Shown here in pieces: positions 1 to 7,180 of a stretch of DNA of 43,578 nucleotides. A model generated the notes under the pieces. The model did no database searches. It was not told the DNA's origin and saw nothing but the letters and a program-made list of their open reading frames with translations. Positions within the stretch are counted from its first letter, which is position 1. Each line of letters begins with the position of its first letter. Source of the DNA: an uncultured Eubacteriales bacterium (GTDB taxonomy: Bacteria > Bacillota > Clostridia > Lachnospirales > Lachnospiraceae); contig ONBN01000013.1 of NCBI GenBank assembly GCA_900316115.1, forward strand, positions 1-43,578, read 5' to 3'. Made by a program: the position numbers and the translations under genes.

Positions 1-9
1 CTCATCCAT
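1..9 (-). CDS. Start of a gene leaving the window (first three codons only)
   Basis: On the minus strand an AAGGAGGA Shine-Dalgarno (19-26) stands 9 nt before an ATG at 9-7, followed by GAT and GAG (Met-Asp-Glu), after which the window ends. The spacing is ideal for a Firmicute gene. Only three codons are visible, so no product can be named. The call rests on the ribosome binding site alone. Confidence 0.45.
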
Positions 10-13
10 AGTC

Positions 14-62
14 TTTAGTCCTCCTTGAAAAAATCAATTGTTTTTTTCAAGTATGGACTAAA
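14..62 (-). promoter_or_regulatory. Hairpin that encloses the ribosome binding site of the leftward gene
   Basis: Two nested perfect inverted repeats are visible. TTTAGTCC (14-21) pairs with GGACTAAA (55-62), and CTTGAAAAAA (24-33) pairs with TTTTTTCAAG (42-51), with an 8-nt loop. In the minus-strand transcript the 3' half contains AAGGAGGACTAAA, so the whole Shine-Dalgarno of the gene starting at 9 would be base-paired. This could be a translational switch or RNA thermometer. It could also be an A/T-rich DNA palindrome bound by a repressor. Confidence 0.5.
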
Positions 63-150
63 ATCAACTATTAAGAAAGGCGAGCGTTTTTACGCTTACT
101 ACAAAATGCAACATAGCAAGACATACAATTCCCCAATGATTGCTTTTCTG

Positions 151-183
151 TAAAAAAAGAGATGCCGCCGCAGCAACATCTCT
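151..183 (-). terminator. Rho-independent terminator after the L,D-transpeptidase gene
   Basis: On the minus strand AGAGATG (183-177 complement) pairs with CATCTCT around a GC-rich 12-nt loop, with possible inner pairing GC/GC, and is followed directly by a run of seven T. It lies 9 nt past the stop codon at 192, so it ends the cdaA–cdaR–HPr–transpeptidase transcript. Confidence 0.85.
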
Positions 184-191
184 CATCATAA

Positions 192-2252
192 TTACTTTGT
201 AATTGAAGGATCCGTAGGATCAAAATTGTAAGGCGCCCGCAGACTCACCAGCGGATTACGTCCCAGCGGCCCCTTAAACACCTCTTCAGACTTGGCCACA
301 CCATCAAAAATGGTGATCGCAGACCCATTGCAGTTCTCATAAACCCATTTAGCGTCTGCCACACATACACGGATACATCCATGAGATGCAGGCTCACCCA
401 GCATATTATAAAATCCTGCCGGAACTGCATATACATCAGGACTTCCGCCTGGTACAGAGTGCACCAGAACATTGCCTGTTACATGAGTACCATACTGTCC
501 CCAGGAATTCCCCATCAGCGGCTGCCATCTTGCACTGCGGCTGAGTGTGAATGTACCTACAGGAGTAGGTGTCTCAGGAAGACCAACAGAAACACGGATG
601 GTCTTTACCGGAATCGTGCGGTTGGAATTATAAACCGTCATAACACCGTTCACACGGTCTACTGTCACAGAATATGGCCCTGCCACACGGTCAGTCACAT
701 CATTGATCCTGTAACCATCTGCATCAAAGTAATAACGCAGACCATCGATCACACGGGAAGTATTTTTCACAAACCCTTTCTTGGATGGATCAATATACCG
801 AACCAGGTTCTTGGAATCATTTTCAATCACCCATCCTGTAGTAAACCTTCCTGTATTATCCAGATATCCGTATGTACTTCCTTTTTTGATGAATGTATTA
901 CGGACTGCTTTGTAATTCTTAAAGTAATAGGAATTACCGTTTACCTTCTGCCAGCCTGATTTGCGGAGCACACCGCTCTTGTATGCATAATACCAGTTCT
1001 TACCGTCTGTTGCCAGACGCCCCTTCACCATCTTTCCATTTCGTTTGGAAGAAGTGCTTGGAGTAAAGAAATATGTCTTTTTCCCAACTTTATACATACC
1101 GCTGGCAAGCTTTCCATTTTCTTTAAAATAGCAACCTGACTTCAGAAGCTTATTCTTGTAATGGTTTCCGTTCTTCGTGAAATAAAACCATCCATAAAAC
1201 TTGCCGTTTACAGTTACCTTCTGCCATCCGGTCTTCTTCACCACTTTACCAGGAGTTTTCCCGAAATAATACATCCGGTTCCCGGCTCCCACACAGCGAT
1301 GCCAGCAGTTCTTCCATTCTGCACGGCTGCCATACTTGCCAACATAATACTTGCTGCCCTTGTAGGTAACAAGCTTATTCGTATAGATCCGTCCCTGTGC
1401 ATCTGTCAGATAATACTTGCCATTCTCGGCTTTCTTCATGGCACTTTTAAGGATATAACCATTCTTATCAAGAAGGTATAACTTATCTCCTTTTACAGCT
1501 GTATCCAGCTTGGTAACAAGCGTACCATGCACATATAATTTGCCAAGGTCTGCAGCATTGTCTCTGCCAGTGTTAAAGAACAGCCACTTCTCACCTTTAT
1601 CTGTCTGTTTGCAAAGCCAGCCGCCATAGAACATCTTACCGGCAATCCCATATGCATCTTTTTCTTCCTGGAAATAATAAGTGGAAGTCACACCATTGGC
1701 TGTAAGCTGGATCATGCCTGTACGTGGCACACCATTTGCATCCAGACAGTAGTAATTCCCATCAATCAGATAATATCCTGTATATTTCCCCTGTGCCTGA
1801 TATTCCTGGTCCAGCTGGGAAATGGAAATTGGATTCCCCGCTAAATCATAATAGGAAAAAGCTCCGGTTGTCTGATCCCAGCGCCAGCTTCCTGCAGTAT
1901 TCCCTGCTTCCTGCGCTGAAAGATCCTCTCCTGCAAAAACATTTCCATCATTAAACAGGCTTTCCTGGCTGTCAGCATCCTGTTCGGATACCTGTGTGGA
2001 AGGATCTTCCTGTACAGTACTGTCCTGTACATCCCCCTCAGTCAACTCGTCCTGAAAAACATCTGTAATCTCTGTCTCAGCCTCTGCTTCGCCGTTCTCC
2101 TCCGGCTGTACAGCAGCTGATCCTTCATCCCCTTCATCCGATCCTTCTGCTGTAACTTCTGCAAAAGGCTCTGCTTCCATGGCATAGGCAGACGGAGCAG
2201 CCGTCATACACATCACTGCACACAAAAGCACAGATACAATTCTTTTTTTCAC
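192..2252 (-). CDS. Secreted L,D-transpeptidase with cell-wall-binding repeats
   Basis: A 686-aa exported protein. The N-terminus is a signal peptide (MKKR, hydrophobic core, SAYA cleavage context near residue 25), then an acidic Glu/Asp/Gln-rich linker to about residue 115. Residues about 120-540 hold many Trp/Tyr/Gly-rich repeats of the choline/glucan-binding type (GWQKV, YYF). The C-terminal YkuD domain (about 545-655) ends in the L,D-transpeptidase signature SHGCIRV with catalytic Cys626. Such enzymes make 3-3 peptidoglycan cross-links or attach proteins to the wall. The start is GTG at 2252; its SD AAGGAG overlaps the TAA stop of the HPr gene 11 nt upstream, so the two are probably translationally coupled. 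A terminator follows. The repeats probably bind a wall or surface polymer; the ligand is not known. Confidence 0.9.
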   Translation of the reverse strand: MKKRIVSVLLCAVMCMTAAPSAYAMEAEPFAEVTAEGSDEGDEGSAAVQPEENGEAEAETEITDVFQDELTEGDVQDSTVQEDPSTQVSEQDADSQESLFNDGNVFAGEDLSAQEAGNTAGSWRWDQTTGAFSYYDLAGNPISISQLDQEYQAQGKYTGYYLIDGNYYCLDANGVPRTGMIQLTANGVTSTYYFQEEKDAYGIAGKMFYGGWLCKQTDKGEKWLFFNTGRDNAADLGKLYVHGTLVTKLDTAVKGDKLYLLDKNGYILKSAMKKAENGKYYLTDAQGRIYTNKLVTYKGSKYYVGKYGSRAEWKNCWHRCVGAGNRMYYFGKTPGKVVKKTGWQKVTVNGKFYGWFYFTKNGNHYKNKLLKSGCYFKENGKLASGMYKVGKKTYFFTPSTSSKRNGKMVKGRLATDGKNWYYAYKSGVLRKSGWQKVNGNSYYFKNYKAVRNTFIKKGSTYGYLDNTGRFTTGWVIENDSKNLVRYIDPSKKGFVKNTSRVIDGLRYYFDADGYRINDVTDRVAGPYSVTVDRVNGVMTVYNSNRTIPVKTIRVSVGLPETPTPVGTFTLSRSARWQPLMGNSWGQYGTHVTGNVLVHSVPGGSPDVYAVPAGFYNMLGEPASHGCIRVCVADAKWVYENCNGSAITIFDGVAKSEEVFKGPLGRNPLVSLRAPYNFDPTDPSITK

Positions 2253-2263
2253 TTAGAATCTCC

Positions 2264-2527
2264 TTATTCCCCTAATCCGCTTTCAATGGCTTTTACCAGT
2301 GTTTCCAGTGCTTCCTTCTCATCTGCACCTTCACACACCAACTCAATCTCATCTCCGCACTTTACACATGCCCCAAGCACGCTCAGTACGCTTTTCGCAT
2401 TTGCAGTTCCCCCACTGAATGTAAATGTGATCAATGATTTGAACTTGATCGCTTCCTTACACAGGATCCCTGCCGGACGCAGATGCAATCCTGATGGATT
2501 GTTCACAGTTACCTTCTGACTTACCAT
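2264..2527 (-). CDS. ptsH: HPr-family phosphocarrier protein
   Basis: 87 aa, the usual HPr length. His15 lies in GLHLRPAG with Arg17 beside it, which is the site phosphorylated by enzyme I. Ser46 lies in NAKSVL, the position phosphorylated by HPr kinase in Firmicutes for carbon catabolite control. Both sites are present, so it is an HPr rather than a Crh-type protein, which lacks His15. It starts at ATG 2527 with GGGGTG 8 nt upstream, 14 nt after cdaR, and is followed closely by the L,D-transpeptidase gene. Enzyme I is not nearby. Whether this is the main HPr of the cell or a second copy tied to the c-di-AMP operon cannot be decided from the window. Confidence 0.9.
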   Translation of the reverse strand: MVSQKVTVNNPSGLHLRPAGILCKEAIKFKSLITFTFSGGTANAKSVLSVLGACVKCGDEIELVCEGADEKEALETLVKAIESGLGE

Positions 2528-2541
2528 ATAATTATCACCCC

Positions 2542-3840
2542 TTATCCATTATTCTCTTCCACATTGGAGATCTCTGAGATCGTCACATCTGTGGTCACAT
2601 CCTCCAGAAGCTCATAACCCTTTGGCAGCTTTACCGTTACAGGCACTTCATAGCTTCCTTCTGTCTTCCCATCCAGATCAATGGATGCCTTAATATCCGC
2701 TACATCAAACTCATCAATATCTCCGTCTACAGCCTTTACCTTCACACTGATACTGTCTGTATCAAAAGCAAACTGCAGATCAGACGGTCTGTTCTTCACT
2801 TCGATCTCATTCGCTGGAAGACTGAATGTACGGCTGCCCACAGGCAGGATAGATACACGTACCAGTACATCCTCACTTGCTCCGCTTGTAAGCTTGGTAT
2901 CATCAGGAAGCACATCCTTAAGGCTTACCTTTTTCTCCACATCACTCTTCTCACCGGAAATATCCACACCGTCTCCTGAGATCCACAGTGTGTTATCCTC
3001 CAGTCTCAGCTGTTCCAGCGCCTCATCTGTACCGGCTATACTGATGGTATCCGGTACTGTAGTCACACTGTCTACCTGATAACCCTCTGCCGCTTCTCCG
3101 GTATAACCGGCACGCAGCTTCACGCCTGTACGGATCTTCCAGAACTTGGTGGTAACTGTTACCTTTGGATTGTCAATGGTGAGGTATGCCATCCTTCCAT
3201 CTGTAAGACTGTCCTGATTTTTATCAATGATCTGAATACTTACATCTTCTGTTACATCTTTCGTCTTGCCGTCTACATTCACTGTAGCGTTTACTTTATC
3301 AATTTTATTGATCAGGGACTTCGGCCCTGTAATCTTCACTTTTTCCGGACTAGCAGTCTGAGTCCCCACCTCATAGCCCTTCCCAGGTGTACTTGTGCCA
3401 TAATTGGCATTTACCAGGAAATCCTGGGATGCCTTTTCTTCCAGGCGCACTTCCAGATACTGAGGCGTTACCTTAATGTTATCTGCAGAAACTCCGCTGC
3501 AGCTTGCTGTGATAGGTACCATCACAGGCTTTGTGTCAAGATTCCCTGCCTGCTGCAGGTCAGCTACTACGGAAATATCAGAAGCCGTCAGTCTGGCAAG
3601 AGTCTTTCGCTCTGCAGTCACAGTTACCCTTACCGGCTCCGGATCATCATCCTGCATAACCATCTTATTGTCACTGTCCACGTATGCCTTATTGATCACT
3701 TCCACATTCTCCCCTGGGATAATGATCGTTCTGGTCTTAATAGGATTATCCACATTGACTACCAGAAGCCATACCAGGATACCTACCAGAATGGACATGA
3801 TCTTCAACGGAATATTTGCCGTAAGCTTCCTATTCTTCAT
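2542..3840 (-). CDS. cdaR: YbbR-domain protein, regulator of CdaA
   Basis: A 432-aa single-pass membrane protein. Residues about 10-28 form an N-terminal transmembrane helix (IMSILVGILVWLLVVNV), followed by an extracytoplasmic part made of repeated YbbR modules of about 80-90 residues (patterns such as VKITGPKSLINKI and ISIAGTDEALEQL). In Bacillus and Listeria CdaR binds and modulates the diadenylate cyclase CdaA. Its start codon lies inside the end of cdaA (11-nt overlap) with GGGGAGGG upstream, the usual arrangement. In many Firmicutes glmM comes next; here an HPr gene and an L,D-transpeptidase gene take that place. Confidence 0.92.
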   Translation of the reverse strand: MKNRKLTANIPLKIMSILVGILVWLLVVNVDNPIKTRTIIIPGENVEVINKAYVDSDNKMVMQDDDPEPVRVTVTAERKTLARLTASDISVVADLQQAGNLDTKPVMVPITASCSGVSADNIKVTPQYLEVRLEEKASQDFLVNANYGTSTPGKGYEVGTQTASPEKVKITGPKSLINKIDKVNATVNVDGKTKDVTEDVSIQIIDKNQDSLTDGRMAYLTIDNPKVTVTTKFWKIRTGVKLRAGYTGEAAEGYQVDSVTTVPDTISIAGTDEALEQLRLEDNTLWISGDGVDISGEKSDVEKKVSLKDVLPDDTKLTSGASEDVLVRVSILPVGSRTFSLPANEIEVKNRPSDLQFAFDTDSISVKVKAVDGDIDEFDVADIKASIDLDGKTEGSYEVPVTVKLPKGYELLEDVTTDVTISEISNVEENNG

Positions 3841-4705
3841 GTTTCGCCCTCCCCTTCAGCAGATGGCGCAATTTACTGTTTTCAACAACCTTTTTATTCT
3901 GTGCTTTAACCAGTGCTTCCCGAAGCTGGGCACTTGTCAGCCCTCTGGAAAGCCTTCCTCCCTTTGCTACGGATACCTGTCCGGTCTCCTCTGACACGAT
4001 AATAGTCAGGGAATCACTGACCTCACTGATCCCTACGCCAGCTCTGTGACGGGTTCCAAGCTGCTTGCTCAGTTCCATATTATCAGAAAGCGGCAGATAA
4101 CAGGTAGCAGCCACGATACGATTCCCCCTTACAAGAACCGCACCGTCATGAAGAGGTGTATTATGTTCAAAAATATTGATCAGAAGCTGACTGGTAAGCA
4201 CTGCATCTACATTGATACCAGTCCGCTCATATTCTGTAAGACGGATATTCTGCTCGATCACGATCAGTGCACCTGTCTTGACCTCTCCCATATCAAAGCA
4301 GGCTTTAACAAGCTCATTCACAGTCTTATCAGTAAAACGCTCCTGCACTTCCTTGCCTGTGTCAAACAGTGTGATGGCAGACATGATCTTCTTCTGTCCA
4401 AGCTGTTCCAGCACTTTACGAAGCTCAGGCTGGAAAATAATGATCACAGCAGTGAGTAGTACAGTAGACAGATTCTTAACAATCCAGAGAATGGTGCTCA
4501 TCTGGAAAACATATGCAATAAAAATAAATCCAAGGACAATAAGGATACCTTTCAGCAGTGTATACGCACGGGTGAATTTGATCCAAACCATAAACTGATA
4601 CACAAAAAATGATATCAGGGCAATCTCGATCACATCAATGATCCCAACCTGCGGTAACGCCAGCTTTGGCAGATACCTGGCAAGCATAGCTGCAATATCC
4701 TGCAT
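3830..4705 (-). CDS. cdaA: Diadenylate cyclase CdaA (c-di-AMP synthase)
   Basis: 291 aa, membrane-bound. Three transmembrane helices fill residues about 20-95, then a DAC domain with the two catalytic motifs: DGA at 187-189 (LHDGAVLV) and RHR at 219-221 (GTRHRAGVG). The enzyme condenses two ATP to c-di-AMP, which controls potassium and osmolyte uptake and cell-wall homeostasis. The start ATG at 4705 has AAAGGAG 6 nt upstream. It overlaps cdaR, and 87 nt separate it from the upstream membrane-protein gene, so it may be the first gene of its own operon or continue the transcript from 6.4 kb. Confidence 0.96.
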   Translation of the reverse strand: MQDIAAMLARYLPKLALPQVGIIDVIEIALISFFVYQFMVWIKFTRAYTLLKGILIVLGFIFIAYVFQMSTILWIVKNLSTVLLTAVIIIFQPELRKVLEQLGQKKIMSAITLFDTGKEVQERFTDKTVNELVKACFDMGEVKTGALIVIEQNIRLTEYERTGINVDAVLTSQLLINIFEHNTPLHDGAVLVRGNRIVAATCYLPLSDNMELSKQLGTRHRAGVGISEVSDSLTIIVSEETGQVSVAKGGRLSRGLTSAQLREALVKAQNKKVVENSKLRHLLKGRAKHEE

Positions 4706-4730
4706 AACGGTCTCCTTTCATTTATTGGGG

Positions 4731-4751
4731 CAGGCACAGTTCTGTTGCCTG
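4731..4751. other. Small intergenic inverted repeat upstream of cdaA
   Basis: CAGGCA and TGCCTG flank a 9-nt centre between the 373-aa membrane protein gene and cdaA. There is no T-run on the minus strand, so it is not an obvious terminator. It may be a leader hairpin or a processing site. Confidence 0.4.
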
Positions 4752-4792
4752 TCTTGTTTACAGTTACTGAATGCAAAATAGTGAAATAGTTA

Positions 4793-5914
4793 TTACAGAT
4801 CTTTCAAAGACTCTTCCAGTTTCTTCTCAAAATCGATCTCATCCATATCATCTTCCTTTGGAACCGGCTTTGCTTTTCTTGGTGCCGGAGCTGGAGCAGT
4901 CCTGCGTTTCTTCGGTTTCTCGCCGGAATGATGTGCTGGCTCGGAAAAAGAAGCTTCTTTCTTTTCTTCGGAACGTCTCTCTTCCCTTATAGGCTCTCCG
5001 TTAATCTTCTTGATACTTCTCTCAGAAGTAGCTACAGAAGCCTTTGGAACTGCCTTTACATAGTAAAAATATTCATCATCCTCATATTCCAGTCTCTCTG
5101 TACGGCTGTAATCCCCGCCAAACACAAAGAATTCCAGAATAATGGCAAATACCACAGACAATACAGCACAGGTGATCAGTGCAGGCATGGAAACAGTTGC
5201 GTTCAGGAAAAGACTTCCTCCCAGCATAACAAGCACATAAGTCACACCGCCTGCAACAATGGCGATCCTCCATGCATAATCAAATGAACGTGTACGGATC
5301 AGATACACAACAAGAACTACAAGAACAAATGCCACTACTGTGATCCACATGCCCCAGTTCTGTGCCAGTCCATCAGCCAGAAGCTGCAGCTTATCTGCCA
5401 CTTCCAGATCTGTGCTCATCAAAGATGCAGACTGTCTCTTAATGAATCGGATAAAGTAAAACAGGACCACACTGCATCCTGCCGGGATAGCAGATACTGC
5501 ATTACCCAGAAGACCGCTGCCAATAGGCAGGATCGCCGGAACATTAAACATAAAAGTAATCGGTGTAAATGCCATCACCGTGTTCTGTCCGCTGCTGAAT
5601 CTGAGGAAAAAGATCACCATTACCAGGATCAGCACCAGCATAAAACCTGCTGTCTCCAGACTCAGTGCATAACTATGAAGCACCATCAGGATAAATCCTG
5701 CATATACAGTCACAACAGGTGGCAGTATGGAGCAGATCAGTGCCAGGATCAGTACCACAAACATGCTGTTCAGCTGGCTCATATAGCCCATATTTTCATT
5801 GATCCAGGTAAAATACAGCATGGCAAGGACAAATTTGAATACCGGAAGAAGATAAAGTTCATATTGCCCATACAGGTTTTTTATTTTCTGTTTTAATTCA
5901 AGTAATGCTGTCAT
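4793..5914 (-). CDS. Membrane protein of unknown function
   Basis: 373 aa, not recognised as a named family. Residues about 20-160 and 185-275 carry seven or eight hydrophobic helices. The last 100 residues are cytoplasm-like and charged, with a basic Pro/Ala/Lys stretch (KKRRTAPAPAPRKAKP) and an acidic end (DDMDEIDFEKKLEESLKDL). Starting at ATG 5914 with AGGAGG 9 nt upstream, it overlaps the stop of the upstream gene in an ATGA, so the two are translationally coupled. The position before cdaA suggests a cell-envelope job, but this is inference. The charged tail could recruit a cytoplasmic partner. Confidence 0.8.
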   Translation of the reverse strand: MTALLELKQKIKNLYGQYELYLLPVFKFVLAMLYFTWINENMGYMSQLNSMFVVLILALICSILPPVVTVYAGFILMVLHSYALSLETAGFMLVLILVMVIFFLRFSSGQNTVMAFTPITFMFNVPAILPIGSGLLGNAVSAIPAGCSVVLFYFIRFIKRQSASLMSTDLEVADKLQLLADGLAQNWGMWITVVAFVLVVLVVYLIRTRSFDYAWRIAIVAGGVTYVLVMLGGSLFLNATVSMPALITCAVLSVVFAIILEFFVFGGDYSRTERLEYEDDEYFYYVKAVPKASVATSERSIKKINGEPIREERRSEEKKEASFSEPAHHSGEKPKKRRTAPAPAPRKAKPVPKEDDMDEIDFEKKLEESLKDL

Positions 5915-6345
5915 CTTTTACGTCCTCCTGTGATTTCCCGTCCGGAATTCTTTCTCTCTTCACGACCGTAGATCCTCTCCAGTTTGGTCAGTTCTTCATA
6001 ATACTTCTTAACACTTTTCTTGGCAAAGTGATACTTTACTGTGTACACAATATAGGTAAGAACCGAATAACCGATCAGCACCACAGCATATCCGCCAACC
6101 ACCTGCATACCCAGGCTGACCAGATCCATCTGATTGATATTGTTCATAAGATACTCTGAATAATATACAGCCACTGCTGCAAGAACCAGGGCATATCCGA
6201 TAGTAACCAGAAAGAAATTTTTAATTAATGCAAGCCCGATGTAATCACTGCGGTAATACCTGCTGACAGGCAGATACTTCTTCCCGCCTCGCTTTTCATA
6301 CATTGCAAGCCTGTTCATTATCTTGACTTTTTCTTCGTTGATCAT
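5911..6345 (-). CDS. Small membrane protein of unknown function
   Basis: 144 aa. A basic N-terminus (KRGGKKYLPVSRYYRSDY) precedes two transmembrane helices at about residues 42-63 and 83-105. A basic, helical C-terminal tail (KSVKKYYEELTKLERIYGREERK) follows. No family recognised. ATG 6345 has AAGGAG 6 nt upstream and a good promoter at 6397-6425. The gene overlaps the next one by 4 nt, so both proteins are probably made together and may form one complex. Confidence 0.8.
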   Translation of the reverse strand: MINEEKVKIMNRLAMYEKRGGKKYLPVSRYYRSDYIGLALIKNFFLVTIGYALVLAAVAVYYSEYLMNNINQMDLVSLGMQVVGGYAVVLIGYSVLTYIVYTVKYHFAKKSVKKYYEELTKLERIYGREERKNSGREITGGRKR

Positions 6346-6396
6346 AAATGACTCCTTGCTTTTGATACTATAAACGCATTTTAACCATATAGATTA

Positions 6397-6425
6397 ATTA
6401 TATCATATATCCCATGCTGTGAAAA
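6397..6425 (-). promoter_or_regulatory. Sigma-A-type promoter for the two membrane-protein genes
   Basis: On the minus strand the -10 is a perfect TATAAT (6402-6397) and the -35 is TTTTCA (6425-6420), 17 nt apart. It is 52 nt upstream of the start codon at 6345. Confidence 0.65.
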
Positions 6426-6442
6426 GCATTTTTTGCCATGAA

Positions 6443-7180
6443 TCAATGGATCCCGCTGCACAGAGTAAGAAAAAACACTGCCCCTGCACCGCTTTTTTTC
6501 AGGCATCCGGCGATCTCATCCATGGTACTGCCTGTAGTATACACATCATCTATGACCAAAATACGTTTTCCCTCAATTCTCCTGGTAATTTCAAAAGCCC
6601 CTTTCAGATTGCGCCGCCGTCCGGCTGCATCCTGTTCCTTCTGGGCATCTGTATGCCTGATCTTTCGCACAAGTCCTGTATCCAAAGGAAGCTTCATAGC
6701 TACTGCCACTGTCTTTGCCAGATCCCCGGCCTGATTAAAGCCTCTCTGCCGCAGCTTTGCTTGGGTCATGGGAACAGGTACCACCAGATCCGGCTTCCAT
6801 TTGCGTATGGAATCAGCCCCGTATACACACATGGCCCTTCCGAAAAATCGTCCGTATTCCCTGCATCCGCTGTACTTATACTTCATCATGGAAGCCTTCA
6901 TCCTGTCATCGTAGAGAAAAATCCCTTTTCCCGCTGTAAATGCGCCCGGATGTGATCTGCAGTCTGCACAATATTCTTCTCCCTCTTTTACCGGCTTTCC
7001 ACAATGATAACATCTTGGACCGGTAATAGGATGCAAATCTTTTTCACACTCCGGACAGATCAGCCGCTTCTGCTCCTTCATCACCTGATGACATAAAGGA
7101 CATCGTCTGGGATAAAGAAGATTCAGAAAGCTCCCGGATACGCACATCCAGAGAGCTGTAACGCTTCTGCTGCTTTTCAT
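6443..7180 (-). CDS. comF: ComF-family phosphoribosyltransferase-like protein
   Basis: 245 aa, a normal ComF length. An N-terminal zinc-ribbon region has four CxxC pairs (CPLC, CPEC, CYHC, CADC). The C-terminal phosphoribosyltransferase-like domain has the PRPP-binding motif ILVIDDVYTTGST. In competent bacteria ComF handles incoming single-stranded DNA at the cytoplasmic face; in non-transformable species its role is unclear. The conserved LLYPRRCPLC segment lies within the first 30 residues, so the long overlap with recD2 (7044-7180) is real and not a start-site error. GGGGAG lies about 10 nt before the ATG. The genes comEA and comEC are in the same window. Confidence 0.9.
   Translation of the reverse strand: MKSSRSVTALWMCVSGSFLNLLYPRRCPLCHQVMKEQKRLICPECEKDLHPITGPRCYHCGKPVKEGEEYCADCRSHPGAFTAGKGIFLYDDRMKASMMKYKYSGCREYGRFFGRAMCVYGADSIRKWKPDLVVPVPMTQAKLRQRGFNQAGDLAKTVAVAMKLPLDTGLVRKIRHTDAQKEQDAAGRRRNLKGAFEITRRIEGKRILVIDDVYTTGSTMDEIAGCLKKSGAGAVFFLTLCSGIH

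Noticed and set aside
381-959. 192-codon plus-strand open frame inside the L,D-transpeptidase gene
   Set aside because: It is antisense to a clear domain-bearing gene, has no SD and shows no recognisable protein pattern.
2264-2527. Crh instead of HPr
   Set aside because: His15 is present in GLHLRPAG; Crh lacks it.
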